Shown here: piece after piece, positions 1 to 15,000 of the stretch | Position numbering within the stretch: position 1 is the first letter of the stretch | Layout of the letters: each line of letters opens with the position of its first letter | Source of the DNA: Plakobranchus ocellatus | Lineage: Eukaryota; Mollusca; Gastropoda; Plakobranchidae | Direction of reading: 5' to 3' | Assembly: GCA_019648995.1 (NCBI GenBank) | Contig: BLXT01008064.1 | Span: 505,264 to 543,433 of the forward strand | DNA length: 38,170 nt | Notes under the pieces: model-generated | Told to the model about the DNA's origin: nothing | What the model saw: only the letters and a program-made list of their open reading frames with translations | The model's database searches: none | Made by a program: the position numbers and the translations under genes

Positions 1-51
1 GGATAGCTCCAAGGCCCTAAACTGGATGAAAGTTGCAGCTGACTTGGTGTG
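1..51 (-). CDS. ASPM: Possible ASPM exon, IQ-like, cut by window edge
   Basis: After a pyrimidine-rich stretch and acceptor GCAAAAG, the minus strand reads [17 protein letters not shown] to the window edge in phase 0. SAATFIQ is the start of an IQ (calmodulin-binding) motif, which is what should follow CH2 in ASPM. Seventeen residues are too few to be sure. Confidence 0.35.
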
Positions 52-3000
52 CTTTTGCACCAAAGAAATAGAATGATTCCAAACATGCATAGCTGGATAC
101 TTGAACTGCTGCCTCCTGTGTGTTCTCAACCTTATTCTGCTCAACACAGTTCCATATACACTTTACATGCACTGTTGTTATTTGAAAAATACCAATTTAT
201 GCCTCGCATTCAATAACAATGACTGTCATTTTCTACATGCTCACTTGCAAAAAATTTTATTCTCTCTTTGATTTAAAATTCCAATATACTTTTAATTTAT
301 CACACACGATCATGCAAATAAGAGGCACATATATGACATGATGCTATCATGCACTATCATGCAAATGCGAGGCACATATATATACTATTTGAAACAACCC
401 TAACAAGGAGGGAGGGGGGTGGGAGGTGCAGAGAGAGAGAGAGAGAGAGGGAGGGAGAGAAAAAGAAAGGGTGTTCTATACTTAGACAAAAGATTCAAAG
501 GTCAGAATAAGTAAAACACTCCTTGCTTAAGCAAGCTGCATTTTAACAAATTGAAAAAACATTTTGTTAACTTACCTTCTCAAACAAAGTTTTGAAGTTT
601 GACTTTTCATTTACCAGAAGCTGTTCAAAAACTTCCGGGTCATTTTCTGGATTTGAAAAAAAAAATTCACTTTCAATCAAATATTTTTTTTCATAATACT
701 ATCCTTTAAAACAAAACAAAGAGAAATATATTGTCTTATATTCAATATAATTAACATTTTTTAACAACAAAGTTCCAGTTAATAATTTTTTTTAAAAAGT
801 CCTATTAGGAAGATCATTGAGAGGATACTATTTTTTCCTACAGAAAGAAACTTAAAAAAAAAAATTCATCTACAAACAAAATTTATTTCTTTGGTACATA
901 TCAAGCACAAGTACTTTGAATAAAAATAACATCCATGAAGTAAAAAGACTTAATAAAATCATAGGCTTCTTTAAAAATTACAAAGAATATTTGTTACCTG
1001 TCCACACAGAGTGAGGCATTGTTGGGATCAGAGAATAAAGCACAATATTTAAAAACAGTTGAAAACAAAGAAAAATTTTTGTATATTTCAAATAATCATT
1101 TTTAAGAAACCTGTCAAACATTTTTTTTTCAAGATCCTCAGCTACTTTTGTCTATTTTGCGTTACAACTCTCTTTAGCAAATGTCATACAAATAACTTCT
1201 TTCACACAGACAGGTCCCAACAAACAGGATCTCTGCAATCTTACTGCTTTCCCCCCTCCTCCTTTTCCTTAGAAATACCCATCACCTGGTAAGAGTTTGC
1301 CACTAGGCAAAGTCCAGTCCATGCTGATGTCAGAATCGTTGATGCCTGCACCTGCACCTCCTTTCCTGGCCCTTTGCTCACGCTCCTCCCACTCTGTGGC
1401 TGCTTCCTGGACCGAGATGGTTGTCTGAAACTTGACCATGTTCAGAGGCAGCAGGGCCGGATGGTAATGATGAAGAAGGCAACACAAAGCACGCCCATCA
1501 GAGAAACTCACTGTGAAATTTTCCACCTAGGAAAATGAACAGAGAAAAAGAAATATTGTTGCAAGACTCAGGCAGAAAAATTTCGGGGATACCCAGGTCT
1601 ACTTTTACTGCACACTTATCTTTGCTAATTATAATTCCTGTTTCTACAGATAGGAATGACAATTTTCCATAATAAGCTGTAAAACATTGAAGAGAAATTG
1701 GAAAAGCACGATCAGTATCAAGTCATATGACTTCAAGGACGAGGCAAAAATCATATATCTGTAATAGGCTTATCCATGCTCCGAATTAAAGAAAAGATTA
1801 CCCCAAAATCTGGACCTTTGCAATCTTACCTCTCAAGCTATGCAAATTCTTCCAGAACTTGCCCTCCCCCATCCCTTCGAAATATTTGTTCAGTATGCTC
1901 TATTAGCAAGGCACCACATGGCAGTTTTACCTTCACTCCATAATGCAGACACACCAGGCGACACCACTGGAAGATGAGCTGCAATCGAACATTCTCCGTC
2001 AGAAGCTTGGTATCTCCTGCCCCAGAATCTCGAGATGCTGTTGAAGATGAAAGATGGAAGCACGCTGGATTAACAAAACAATTTTCATGAAAGAAATTCT
2101 GCAACACCATTATTTTTGCATTTGCAGGCAACAAAAAGAGGAACTTCTTATTTAGTTCTGAGTTTAAAGCTTGGGTAAAAGGCCTATTAATTCATCACTC
2201 AGTAATGATCGCTATCTGTGTATTAGGATCTCACCTTTACAGTCAGCAATGGACATGGCTCCAATCTTCTGCATGGCCAACTTTAGCTGCAGAGATCTGC
2301 TAAGCAGATGTATCTCTTCTTGTAGTTCACTCTCGTTTACCTTGAGTTTAGAAAAAATTGAATATCCAATTACAAAATATTTTTGATTCTCCTATAGTTT
2401 AAATATAATTATTAAAAAGATAGGCACAGGGGCAGGAAAATAATAATTGCCGAAATTTTGAACCAATGAGTGAAAGCAAAAGATCAGGATAAAACAAGTT
2501 TCTTGACAGCATTCATGCAAAGAAACAAATCATAAAATATGATAGCCTTAGTGGCATCTGATCTGTCACTTAATGAGGAGGCTGAAGATGAAACCGATTA
2601 TGTGTGAGAACCTGAGTCAAGGCAGGAAAACTTCCAATGGCACAAGAAGCCACACTGGAATCATTAAAACCATACTCTGCCAGTGTCAGGCCAAGGTGGC
2701 TTTCAGTCACATCAGTTACATTATTTCTGTCATTGCTTATTTTGAGAGTGCATGTGGGTTTGTTTTTTTTCCCCACTTGATAATTTCCATTACAATTAAA
2801 CCTTAATAATCAAATTAGGTGAAACTACAGTGTGTTTTCTTTGCATTACCGACTGCAGAACAAATGGGTTTGTATTGGGAAAATAGAAAAGCAATAAAAA
2901 AAAAGTTAATATTTCAACATCATCATACAGCCAAGAAAGATAAATATAATTGATAATTTCATACTCTTCGTATTTTCAATGATGTATCATGGATATTTTA

Positions 3001-6000
3001 ATTCTATTAATCTAAAAAGTGTTTTCTTAACACATTGCCACACATGAAAGTTTGAGTTTGTTTTGTTTTCTTCAAAAAGAAAGATTTCATTCCATGTCAC
3101 TTCGTTCCCCAATCTTTTACTATTGAGTAACTAACATAAGTTTTGGTTAGTTGCAAGCTCTGTGGGTTTGCTTTAATGGAACTAAAACTCATTCCTAACC
3201 TGAATGCAGCTCTGAAAGTGCATAATGACCCTCCACAACAGGCTGAGAGTCTTCTCTCTATGGCCATCCACCACATCTCGTGCCGTCACTCCTGAAGCAC
3301 TAAGGTCAAGTCCATGCACCTGGGCTGTTCGGAAACATTCCTCCATGTTGTGAATCTAATATGAAGAAACAAAATGGACTAGAGTTTTTATATATTTCAT
3401 CAGCATGTGTTAGAGAGATATGACTACCACCACCCATGAGCAAAACACAAGATGATGGTGGTAATAATATCTGCAGCAAGGGTGTTATCCAGGTTTTATC
3501 ATATTCCCTTGTTTGTTGTAACCGATAAATTTGACCACACAAACAAGGCAAATTTTCCATGGCAACATAAAGACAACTTGCATGAGATTCAAGGACAAAT
3601 TTTAATAATATGTGCAAAACTGAATATATTTTTAGAACAGGATGTAAACAACCTATAATTTCAGACAAGAGAATTATTAAGTGCTTAGCTACCAGTCAGC
3701 ACGCTGAAAGAAGATGTCTTTAAAAATTGCTCACTCGCTATCTTCTTTCTGGCAAAATACTTGATTAGGTAAGAGTGTTACCAATACTGCAAAATCAGGC
3801 ATTTTATAGGTTTACAATAATTTTTGTTAAAGTGTGTAATTTACCCATTGCGATTCATTCAGATTGATTATGAAGTATGCATTAGGCACAGTATATTGCA
3901 GCAAAAAACACAATGATAATAAAAAATATCTGTGTCACTTTTTCAACTTTTTCAAATGCAGACTATTGGTGCCCAACTGGTAACAGGGCAAATCTCAATT
4001 ACCATTGAAAGATGGATCAACACTGTTGTTGCCAAATAAAGTGAAGTATCTTTCACAGATCTAATACTACTAATACTGCACTTTGTTTGGCTGAAGCAGA
4101 ACAGGGTTGAATTTACAAGCAAACCTTTTGCAAGCGGCTTATAGCTGGAGTGCGGAGCCTTCCCATAATGCCCTGCTCCCCAGCCAGTAGCTCCATCACA
4201 CGACAGAGACGGAGGCCATCACGCAGATCAGCACTAAGATTCTTGACAGCAAAATCAAACTCATCAATAGGTCGCTGGGACTGAGACACAGTGTAACCAA
4301 GGTAAGCCAGGTGTCGGGTGATATCCCCCTCTCCACTCAAAACTTCTCGAGAGAACTGCACAAGAATTTCTTTGCTAGACTGGAAAAAAATAAATAAATT
4401 GTCAAACATCATAAACTGTATGCTTGAAGATTTATCTCATAACAAATGCAACAAGATATTCAAGGCTCTTGCCCTCTAAATCTTAAAACTGAATCAGTTT
4501 CCTCTATGTAAAACAATGCTTTGGGTATCCATGAAAATAGTGGCAAAACCTCTATTTCTGTTTTAAATAGCAATATACATGTAAGATTTGCAGAGAGGTG
4601 GCTTCTCTCCAGCTGGAATGGCAATTCCTGTTTTGTCAGATGAGTGAACATCAGCATCAAGGAAAAAGATTGAGAGACCAATATAATATATGAAATTTGT
4701 TTCTGGAGCTTGTGAGAAATGTTGCTACAATAATCATAAACTCAATTCAGCAATCGCAGCTTTTGCCTTTTCTTATTTCATTAGATAACAGTACCATAAA
4801 ACCAATATTAGTCTTGAGACCAGTCCAAATGCATTGAGAAATTGCAATTTGAAAATTTTAAATCATTGATAAAGCCTTTAATAAGCTTTGCTTTGCTGGA
4901 GAAAGCTAAAGTAAAAATTCTGTGCCAAGACTTCAAAATTCTTATAAAAAGCAATGAAAAGAAGGATAAAGTAAACTTTAAAATTTTAAATGCTTTTCTT
5001 AAACGCGTTTCACGCAATTTCTATTAAATCATAAACAATATTCACAAAGCATGGGATTTATCTTGAGAGATTTACCTCCATGAGGGCCTGCTTTTATTTT
5101 CCTCATAAAATAGTTCTAAATATTTTTCTGAGTAAATTATCAACTCAATCGTTTTGCTGATGACCATTGGACAACCTCTCAAATTTTCTTTGTATGGACC
5201 TTGTTAAGTTTTCATGCTTTAAACAGAGGAAGAAACTTTTGGACAGGAAAAAATCATTCCGAATAAACTTGAGCGTGATAAAATTTGCAATAATTTTACA
5301 AATGTCAATTTGATCTCAATGCTCACAGGCAACCAAAATCAAATACGGCATTGCCAGGTTTTAAATGAACTCTGGTCTATTCAAGTGAGTGAGGAAAAAA
5401 ATGACAGGGTACATAATACACACCTAAGTGTGTTACTTTTGTGTATAGGCTGTCTTACCTTGATCTCAGCATCTTTGCAGAAGAGGCAAGGGTCATGGTC
5501 TATAAGGCGTGATGTTTTAGCATAGTCCAAGAAATACACAAGGAGAAGGAACTTCTTCACGGTGTGTCTCGAGACAGCTGCTGCATAGCCTGGCAAGTAT
5601 AATTGTAGATATATCCTCAGGCACAGTGAGTGAAAGACTGGGAAGATTTCCAGCCTTAAGTTTAGATAGATGAAGAGAAAGAAGGATGAAAGAGAAAGAT
5701 CGATAGAGAGGAAGAGAGAGAGATTACCAGCAAAGAAAGAGAGGGAGGGAATGAAGAAAAGTCTTAAAAAGAAAATAGAAGAATTAACAACCAACCTTCT
5801 TTGTAGAGATGAGGTACTGTGGGGTGAGCAAACTCTGCTGCAATATCAGGAGATGATAATAAACGAGTCACAATAAACCTGGACAGGCCCAAAACATCTT
5901 GGTTGGACTGAAGCATCAAAATCTCACCATAGATTGTCTGACAAAAAAAAAAGAAAGAGAAGCCAACGATTATTGGTGCCCTCTGAAAAATGATAAAGGC

Positions 6001-9000
6001 AGCCGCAAAAAAATATTTGACAAATAACGTTGCCTGTATATAAATTTTTTTTATCACTTTTCAAACCTTTTTTTAATTCACAGAGCAAATGGGATAGGAA
6101 AATGCTGTCAGAATAGAAAGCACACACTCAGCGAAACAAGAGCAGAAAAAAAACAAACAATCAACAAAGAAACAAAATCTCACGCATAATATAACTGAAA
6201 TATAACTTCTCTGCATTGCTTCAATCCACTATAGCTATATGTGTATGTGTACACCATATAATTTAAATTATAGGTTTTGCAAAAGACATTTTTCAATATT
6301 TGCATTCCAACGAACACTCATAAATGATGGACTTTTAGTCTTTACAAACACTGCCCTAGTAGTAGCAGTTTACATAGCATTAGGAGCGATTTTTTTTTTA
6401 AATGTTGGGAGCTGTAGGTTTTATGCTTACATTTAAAAGACATGTGCATGCTACAAAATACTTAATTTTGATGCACCGCAATACATACTTATGAACTTTT
6501 TAACACAACTGGAAAGAATAATAATATTTAATTACTAACCCACAGCTTCCTTATTCTTTGTAAATAGAGGAAAACATTACGTCAAAGTGCATTTTTCAAG
6601 GACACTGAATATCATAATTATGTGTGTGAGCCTCTAGGGGAAGGGCCAATGTATCAGCAGGCATGAAAGTTGAAATCAAGTTTTCTGAAAGCCTACTAAA
6701 TGCTGAATATGCTGCATTTAAATTTTAAGGATATCTTCAGCAGGTTTTAAGATATTGGATTTTTTTTTTTTACAATAGGGTCGGAAAACAACGTTTTGAA
6801 GAAAATTGTCAGCTCTTTTCTTTTAAACTTTTCATGATTTTATGATATGCATTATATAAAACAAATTTTACCATACCAAATGCTTGAATTTGACAAAAAT
6901 ATTTTAAGACATGATTTAGAAAAGGAAGAGCTTTGATAACCCTGAGAAATCTCAAATTCAACGTATGGCAACCTACCCACCTTCAATGGCACTAACTCAA
7001 AACTTCTATTCAGATTTATAGGCTCTTTTACTCTCCAGCAATATATCCAATATCGTTGTCTCTCCAACAAAACAATACCATTGATGTCTTCTTTTACTCT
7101 TTCACTGTTGTTGTCTTTTACTATCAAGTTAAATTTCCCTGTTGTTCTTTTACTCTCCAAGAACAAACAGACCCACCAAGCCCAAATCATGCTTCACAGG
7201 AATATTCATCTCCACTCAAAAATATGCCAATACAGTCTACACTTTAATTTTTATTCCTAATATTTAGATGGGTAAGTACATGTAGCATGCCATGGTTGTC
7301 AACATTGGATTAATATAAAGGAGGAGCTTTTTTTCTGAACCATCAAGACCATTCTATATAACTTTACAAGGCCACTCAGAAAATAAAATTAAAGAATGTT
7401 TCTATGAATTTTTTGCGGGCGAAATAGAACGTTGGCAGGTCTAAATAACCCTTCTGATGTTCATTTTACTCTTCAACTAAAAAGTCCTTTGTTACTTTCC
7501 CTAATAAATCTGATTGTTATTTTCTCTTACTTTCCAAAATAAATTGGAATGTTAACGGTTTCAACTGACAACACAAAGGCGAAACTGAAACAAGTCAACA
7601 AATTAGTTTTAATCTAGTAGAATCTTTTTAGGGCTGACCGTCTATAGCCTTGTAGCAGCCCAACTGTAAACAATGAAAGGCACTTACCTCCAGGCCAATC
7701 CTAAGCCAAAGAGAGCTGTATTGCAGTAACAAATCCAGCATACGTTGCTTGATTCCTGCAACAGAGGAAGGAACTTAGTGAACCACAGTATACAACAATG
7801 ACAAATGTAAAATTCAAAGGGGTAAAAATGGCTGAAAGGAATGCAGACAGTAGAAAACATTCAAGTTTGATCTTAAAATGCTGTACAATACTTTTATCTT
7901 CTTTAATTTTTATCCCTTCTCTACTCTCTGCTTCATTTCAGATTTTGAAAAGTTGGAACGAAATCAAATCTTTTTTTGTGTGTGTGGGGAAATTATACCT
8001 CTGAAAACCCTAAGCTGAGGCCTGTGCACATGACAGTAAGCATAACAACTAACACACATGTATATATACCCAGTGAAGCTCTTAATGCAGGTATGTTTAG
8101 GTCCATTTATCAAAGAGTCTATGCATGAGACAAGCCTTAGAGAATTGGACAGTGCGTACAATAATTTTGAGTTAAGCTTAGGGTTTCATGGCTTGTTATT
8201 TCCTGCCTGTAATAATTTAACATGCCTATATCTTAGACCCTAAATATAAATGTCTGGCAACCAGGCCTAATGGGGTGGATATCACATTTAACACTTTTGA
8301 AACAAAATTAATTAAATTTTTTTCCTTCTTTTATCATAATTCATAAATGCCAACGCTGTAAAGCAAGGCACCTAATGATGACCCATATTTCATCGACCAA
8401 AACCTCACAAAAAGTCATTCAAGGTTGTTTTTATGGTGTAAACATTCAGAATTCACTACATTCTTTAACAACCATGTAAAAACAAAATGAGGATAAACAA
8501 AAAAAAATAATCTAACAGAAATAACTAAAAAAGCTAACCCAGACTAATTCATTTAAAAATAAACATATTAAAAAAATATGTGATTAAAGATATATATAAA
8601 GAAGGGTCAAACAGTTCAAGCTTAGGAATGAACAAGTCAGCTTTTGGTTTTGTTCAACTGACCCAGATCTGCATGAGCCATTTTGTCCTTGCGCATGGCT
8701 ATTCTGCGACTCTCAACCTCGGCCTCCACCTTACGTATGACAGACACAACTGCTTCAGACTGGTACAACTGGCATGCTTGCCGCCGCAGCCTGTTCATGC
8801 GCCGCCTTGCTGCATATGCCCTGAAGGAGAGAACCTCTTTAGTTGGAGCCAGTTGGGCGACAACTTGGTGCGAGTCTAGAGACAGGGAGCCTGCATTCAC
8901 TGAAGAGTAGAAACATAGAGTAATTTAAACACTTGTCTTATCAAATTAAAAGTTCTTTATCTTGTTTAACTGTATTTTGGAAAAATCCAGTTAGACCGAT

Positions 9001-12000
9001 GAGTTTGATCTTGACAATCAGGTACTGTTGATACTAGTGTTAAACATTGCATTCCTACAAAGCTGCAAAACAAGAAAGAATACAAATAAGTCAAAAATTT
9101 GCCCCCATAGTTAAAGAAATACATTGACAAGTTTGTAAAATTCAATACCTATGAGGCGTTGGCTTATTGTGATTAATATAATGAAAAATTATACTACTAT
9201 AAAACAGAAAAAAGAAATTTTGGAAAAATAGGTTTATTAAAAATCAAAATGCAGGTCAGATGGGTATAGTCTAAAGAGTTGTTTCTGTGTTTAATCAGCC
9301 AGATTTATTAAGTTGTATATTTTCATGCATTTATTAGTGTAAAGCAAAGATATCTATTTCTGCAGGTAAAAGACAAAAAATATAGTTGTACTGATAAAAT
9401 GTTAACTCAGATTAAAAATAATATGAATGATCATAGTTATGAAACCAATGACAACAATAACGATAATTTACCTTTAGCCTTGTTTGTGGCAGCCACATAT
9501 TCATCTGGTGGTGTCAGCACAAAGTTGAGCCATTGAACAAATCCCCTTTCTTGCTTCTCCATCCATCTCTCATCGTAATACATGTTACGGGCAGCAAATG
9601 GCATTGGGTGTCTGGGTGCTCCTGAAAAATTATCCATTATATATAATGTAAAATTATGCTTAAATGAAAAATGGGAGGACAATTAAAGAGGGAGAGGGAT
9701 AAAAATTCACATAGTCTATCAATTGCATTTCAAATAGATAGATAAAAAAAAAATGGTGCTATTGTTATGATACTGTAATTGGTTGAGTTTTGCATTTAAG
9801 TTCCTCAGATTGTTGATCAAAGCTCAAGCAGTCGCATGAAGGATTTTGAAGTAGATCTAAATATCCTTTGTAATTAAGTGAGGACAAATTACCAATGTCT
9901 TCTGCCCCACTGCCATTGAAAACTTTGTGAAGTATAAAAAATAAATTATATTATGCTGTTATCTAATTCATATTTCATAATACGTTTAGCATCACCACAT
10001 GAAACAAAGTTTTGCATGAGGAACATGTGCTACAAATATTGCTACTCTATAGCTGCTGCAATTTGTAGCATTTAACATTCTAATTTTCTCATCAGATGCT
10101 GAGGAGTCTGGCAGTGTTTGCTATCACTGGGGTGGGAGAGTAGAAAATGTGGGCTATACTGAAAAATTTGCCGGGGTCGAGGACCAGCAACGGACACGGA
10201 AGTGTAATGGGAGAATTTAAAAATGGTGGAACAGTTACATGGATTAGGACACCCCCCCCCCCCCCCCCCCNNNNNNNNNNNNNNNNNNNNNNNNNNNNNN
10301 NNNNNNNTACAGAATTCCGTAATCAATACAGAAGATCTCCCACCCCTGCTATCATTTGAAACCTTTTTGGAGAAGGAGCTTTCCAGCATGCATGTACACT
10401 GTTTTGATATGTAGCAGCAATCATGGCCCACACTTCTCACCCCAGAATTAAAATAAATAGTGCCAATAAAAAAAAAATTTTTTTAAAGAAAGAGATAGAG
10501 GAAAAAAATAAGTGATAAGATATTTGGGTATCAAACTTTCAGGAGTTGTAGGCAAGAGGCTGGGAGGCACTATATGATAATGATTATCGTCACTAATGAA
10601 AGTGATTTTTAGATCTACATAAAGATTGTGTCATGTTATGTCTAGTTTAAGCAACTGTGATGAAGCAAAGAAAAAACTGACCTGATTTAGGCTGTTTGAC
10701 CAAAATCAATCTAGACTGAGCAACACCCTTTAGCAACCTCTTAGCTTTCACACCTGAGTTAAGACCTGGAAAAAATATATATATAATTAATTAAATAATT
10801 ATAGATGAATGTGTATCTACAGAGTCAACATAAGGAGATCTATACTAGAAAAAGCTTTGAGACCTGACTTTAAAAAAAAAGGACAAAAACCAGGGATTTA
10901 GCTTGTAAAAACAAGAATTCTGAGTATGATGCAAAGATTAGGACAATCCCTAATTTTTGGGATATTAGGTATCTCTGCTTAAGCCAAGGACATTATTTTG
11001 CAACGATCTTCATGATTCTATATGTAAAACTTCCAGTGTTCATTTTCTACACTTCATGTACTTTTTGTAAAAGCTTAGCAAACATTGGCAGTAAAAATAT
11101 TTTATGAATGCTCTGACAATTTTGTTGGATGCAAGGTACACTGTAAAATTGTAGATGACTGCATTCGAATTACACATTTTGGCACTAATAATACAGTACT
11201 TGGATATGTCAACTCATTTTAGGAGGATACATTTTTCATCTTCAGACTGCAATGTAAAATAAAATGTATTTTCATCTTTCTGATTGTGTCATAAAACTGT
11301 GTAAAATTTCATTTAATTAAGTATTAAAAAAACGTCACTTTTTTAAATCTTTGAAACACAGCCTAACCAAGATTTTATAAACTATTAACAAAAAAAAATT
11401 AACAGAACAGACATTATATAGAGCAAACCTTGGCTGTAAAACTATTTTATGAATGCTCAGAAAATTTTGTTGGATGCAAGATACAACCCATTTTAGGAAG
11501 ATACATTTTTCATCTTTAGACTGCAATGTAAAATATATCTTCATCTTTCTGATCGAGTCATAAGTCTGTGTAAAATTGCATTTAAGTCAGTGTAAAGAAA
11601 AAAGCAACACTTTATAAAATATTTCAAACACAGCCCAACCAAGATTTTATGAACTATAAAAAAAAAAATTAATAGAACACAGCTGTTCTCCACAGTATAG
11701 ATTTGACTCACGTGGTTTTGAAGTGGCTTTGCTTGTCATCTTTTCTTCAGTATGACTTCCACCTTTCTTATCCTTCAACTTTTGGAGATTTGACAAGCTC
11801 TGACTCCTTTGCCTTGAATCCAAAATTGCCTGAGATTTTTCCCTTGATGCCTTTGGCTGGTTGACCGGTTTGACAAATGTTTTAGCTTGTAGGTTAGGCA
11901 GATTTTTCTTCTCAAAATTTGATTCAACACAGGTATTTTTTACAGCCTTAGGCTTTGTATTCTCCACTTTATCGTTTGACTTAGACTTTAGATCTGAAAT

Positions 12001-15000
12001 GTCAACAGAGAATGTAACTGGTTGAACTATTTGGTCTGCAGAAAGCGACCTGCGGACTTTCTTCTTCTTCTCTCTCAAAGGCCTATCTTTTGTAGTTTGG
12101 TGGACGAGCTCTGCTTTGCAATGCTCTTCATGAATAGGCTTCAGATATTGCTTCTGATATTGTCTGTGATGCACCATGAACTCCTCCTTCCTATCAATGG
12201 CTCTTTCATACGAATCTGCACCACAATGAATTTTGTTAGATGATTCAACTGCACCACAAGGCTGCCTTGCTGGTGGCAACACAATCTTATCTTCAATTCT
12301 TTTTTCCGGCTCCTGAAATTTATCATGGACAACCTCACACTTCATGGCACAATCCAGTTCTTCGTCCAGATCAAGATCCACCGTATCACTCAGGGCATCA
12401 TAATATCTTTGGCTGAGGGTATCATAGAACTGATCCTCATCCTCGCTTTCTGCCTCCGAGTCAGCCTCTTCACAATATTTATCAGGTTTGGTGGTGCTTG
12501 TTTCAGGCTTTGGTGGTTCAATACAGGCTTCAGCATTAACAAAATCAGCCACTCTGGTTTCTTTCATATCTACTGTTGAGGCATGTTCCGCACTTGGCTG
12601 TTCAACATAGTTGGCTTGCTGTATCTGTCTAGTAATCTTGCAAGCTGAACTTTTGTCCAGCGAGTCCTCAGATTGAGTGGTAGCCTCTAAGGAATCTCGG
12701 GTGATGTCTCCGCCGCTGCCACCATCCTCTGACACAACATCATCATAGTCCACTAGCTTCGGCGACATGACACATACGGCTGTGATAGGCTTGGGATTCT
12801 CACAATTTATCACTTTTTCTGCTGAGCCCAGTGATATGAGTTCTTTCTCTGTTGATTTGAGAAATACTGAGGTTTCTTTTTCAAAAGTATCAGACTTGAC
12901 AGCGGTGGAGTTAGCACTGGCGGGTCCAAGGATAGTTGATGCTTCTTTCTCAAAGGTGTTTGATTTAACAACAGAGTGATTAGTAGCATCATCTACAAGA
13001 AGAGTTGGCTCTTTCTCAAAAGTTTCAGATTTGCTTTTTGAATTAGCATTATCAGTAACAGCCTCATCTCCTGCACCTTCCAGATTTGATTTCTCAGATA
13101 ATTCCTGACCACTAACAAACTCGAGTTTCTTTGCCTTCATGCCAAACTTGTCAATGACTTTTGGACTGTGAAGCACATGAGTGGACCTGCGGGAAAGCTG
13201 AGGATCTGGACTGTTTGGCAGACGTGTGGGTGTACAGAACTGTCCTGGGCTTATATTTGCATGTTCTGCTGTCACTTGCTCTATGTATGTGTCAGTGGTG
13301 GACTTTTTAACACATGTGGTTTCCTGGACAACCACATACATTTTATCTCGTCTCTCCTGATAGCTCTCCTTCACGACTTCAATATTCTCTTCCATCTCTG
13401 AATTGCCTTCATCCTTACATACAAACTCGTTAGTAGCACCAGTATCAAGGTTCTGCTTAAAATCCTCATCAAACAATCGCTTTCTGTTATTCATGGCAGC
13501 CAGCAGAGCATCAGAAGGCCTTGACTTGGTCACAGTCAGTGTACTCCGTCTGTCCTGGTGCAGTAAATTCTCACTAGGGCTTGTTGGAAAGTCTGCTGGC
13601 AACACAGAGTTAAAATTCATTGGGAAAGATGGTGATGAAAAGACAACTCTTTCCAGAGATGCAACTGCACGTCCATACTTATTCTGTCCAAGGACTTCTG
13701 TTTTTTCCCCTGATGCATGATCAACCCTAACATTTGACTCTGAATTTTCAAGCTCTAGTTCAATATCTGACACACCCTCATAATGCTTCTGACCATTTTC
13801 TCCATCAGTTAAAGCAGAACTGAGCTGCCTGCGAGAGGTGTGAGACCCAATGCTTGTAGAGTCAACTTCATCATCATTGCAGAATATGTCAGGGAAATAT
13901 CTTGGACCATCTTTACCATTCTCCAATTTGCCATTTGTTCGTGTATTACTCTCAAATGATCTACTCTTGACAACTGTATGTGAGTCCACAGTGCTGCATT
14001 TTGAGTTTGGCGTGGTGTTATTTAAGACTTCCTTTTCTCCATGAGAGATTGAACCAAATTCCTTTTCTTGATAGCCATTTGACTTATTTCTCATTTTTTT
14101 CATGACGACCTCTTTCCTCAGTCTCTTAGGAGAGTGTTTCATACATGGTGACCTTTTCTTGGACTGAGGTTTGTTTTTTCTCTCTGATCTTTTTGAGTGT
14201 GCAAACCGCTTTTCTTTTGAAGTCACCGAACACAAACTAGGATCTTCGAGCGCTCTTCTTTTACCTTGCTTCATAGCTTTAAGCTCGCAGAGCAGGCCAA
14301 TTTTACGTGGGCTGGTAGTGGCTGGTCTAAGAGCATCATTATCATGTTTTACCATTTTTGCTGCTGCAGCAACTCTTTTTTCTTGCTCTCTCTGGTACTG
14401 AGTCGTGATTGATCTTCTCTTGGGGACAAACCTGGCACTTGGAGGGCGTGGCTTGCCTGGAGTCCCACAGAGAGCTTTTGCTTGAGCATCCATGGAGCCT
14501 GGCAAGTTTGGAGTACTGGTGTTAGTGATTTCTCCATGCACCCGCTGGCTGAGATTCATACTTGCATTCCTCATGTCCTCCATGAAGGAGTTGGGGCTGA
14601 CCATCCCAACCCCTTGCGAGATGATGCTGCAGCTGAGGCTAGCATTGCCATCATTCGTTGAGGAAGAGCCACTCTCATTAACAGCTGTCAGGCTTATGTT
14701 GTGATTTGACACTTTCATTCTAGAGATAAGAGAGAGAGATTCATTAAGCATTGTGTTTGGGGACGCCTGAGTCAGTGCTCCACACTCCTTCTCCTGGGGC
14801 ACTGATGGGGTTCTTGGAGGTGACTCACCCGCTCTACAAAAAGCTTTTGGTGGAGTATGCCTAGCTTCTGGAGTGAAAGTCATTTCAGGCATGAGAGAAG
14901 CTCTAGAGACAGCTGATTTGAGTACACCATATGTTGCATCACCTTGCATAGTCGATTTGATTGTGGTGCTACTCTCATCCTTTTTAGGAATTCCAGATGT

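Noticed and set aside
985-1040. Candidate small ASPM exon on the minus strand ending GGACAG|GTAACA
   Set aside because: It has no ASPM-like translation, and exon 14 joins exon 15 in perfect phase and similarity without it.
12022-12579. Plus-strand open frames opposite ASPM exon 3
   Set aside because: They are antisense shadows of a long coding exon, hydrophobic by complementarity.
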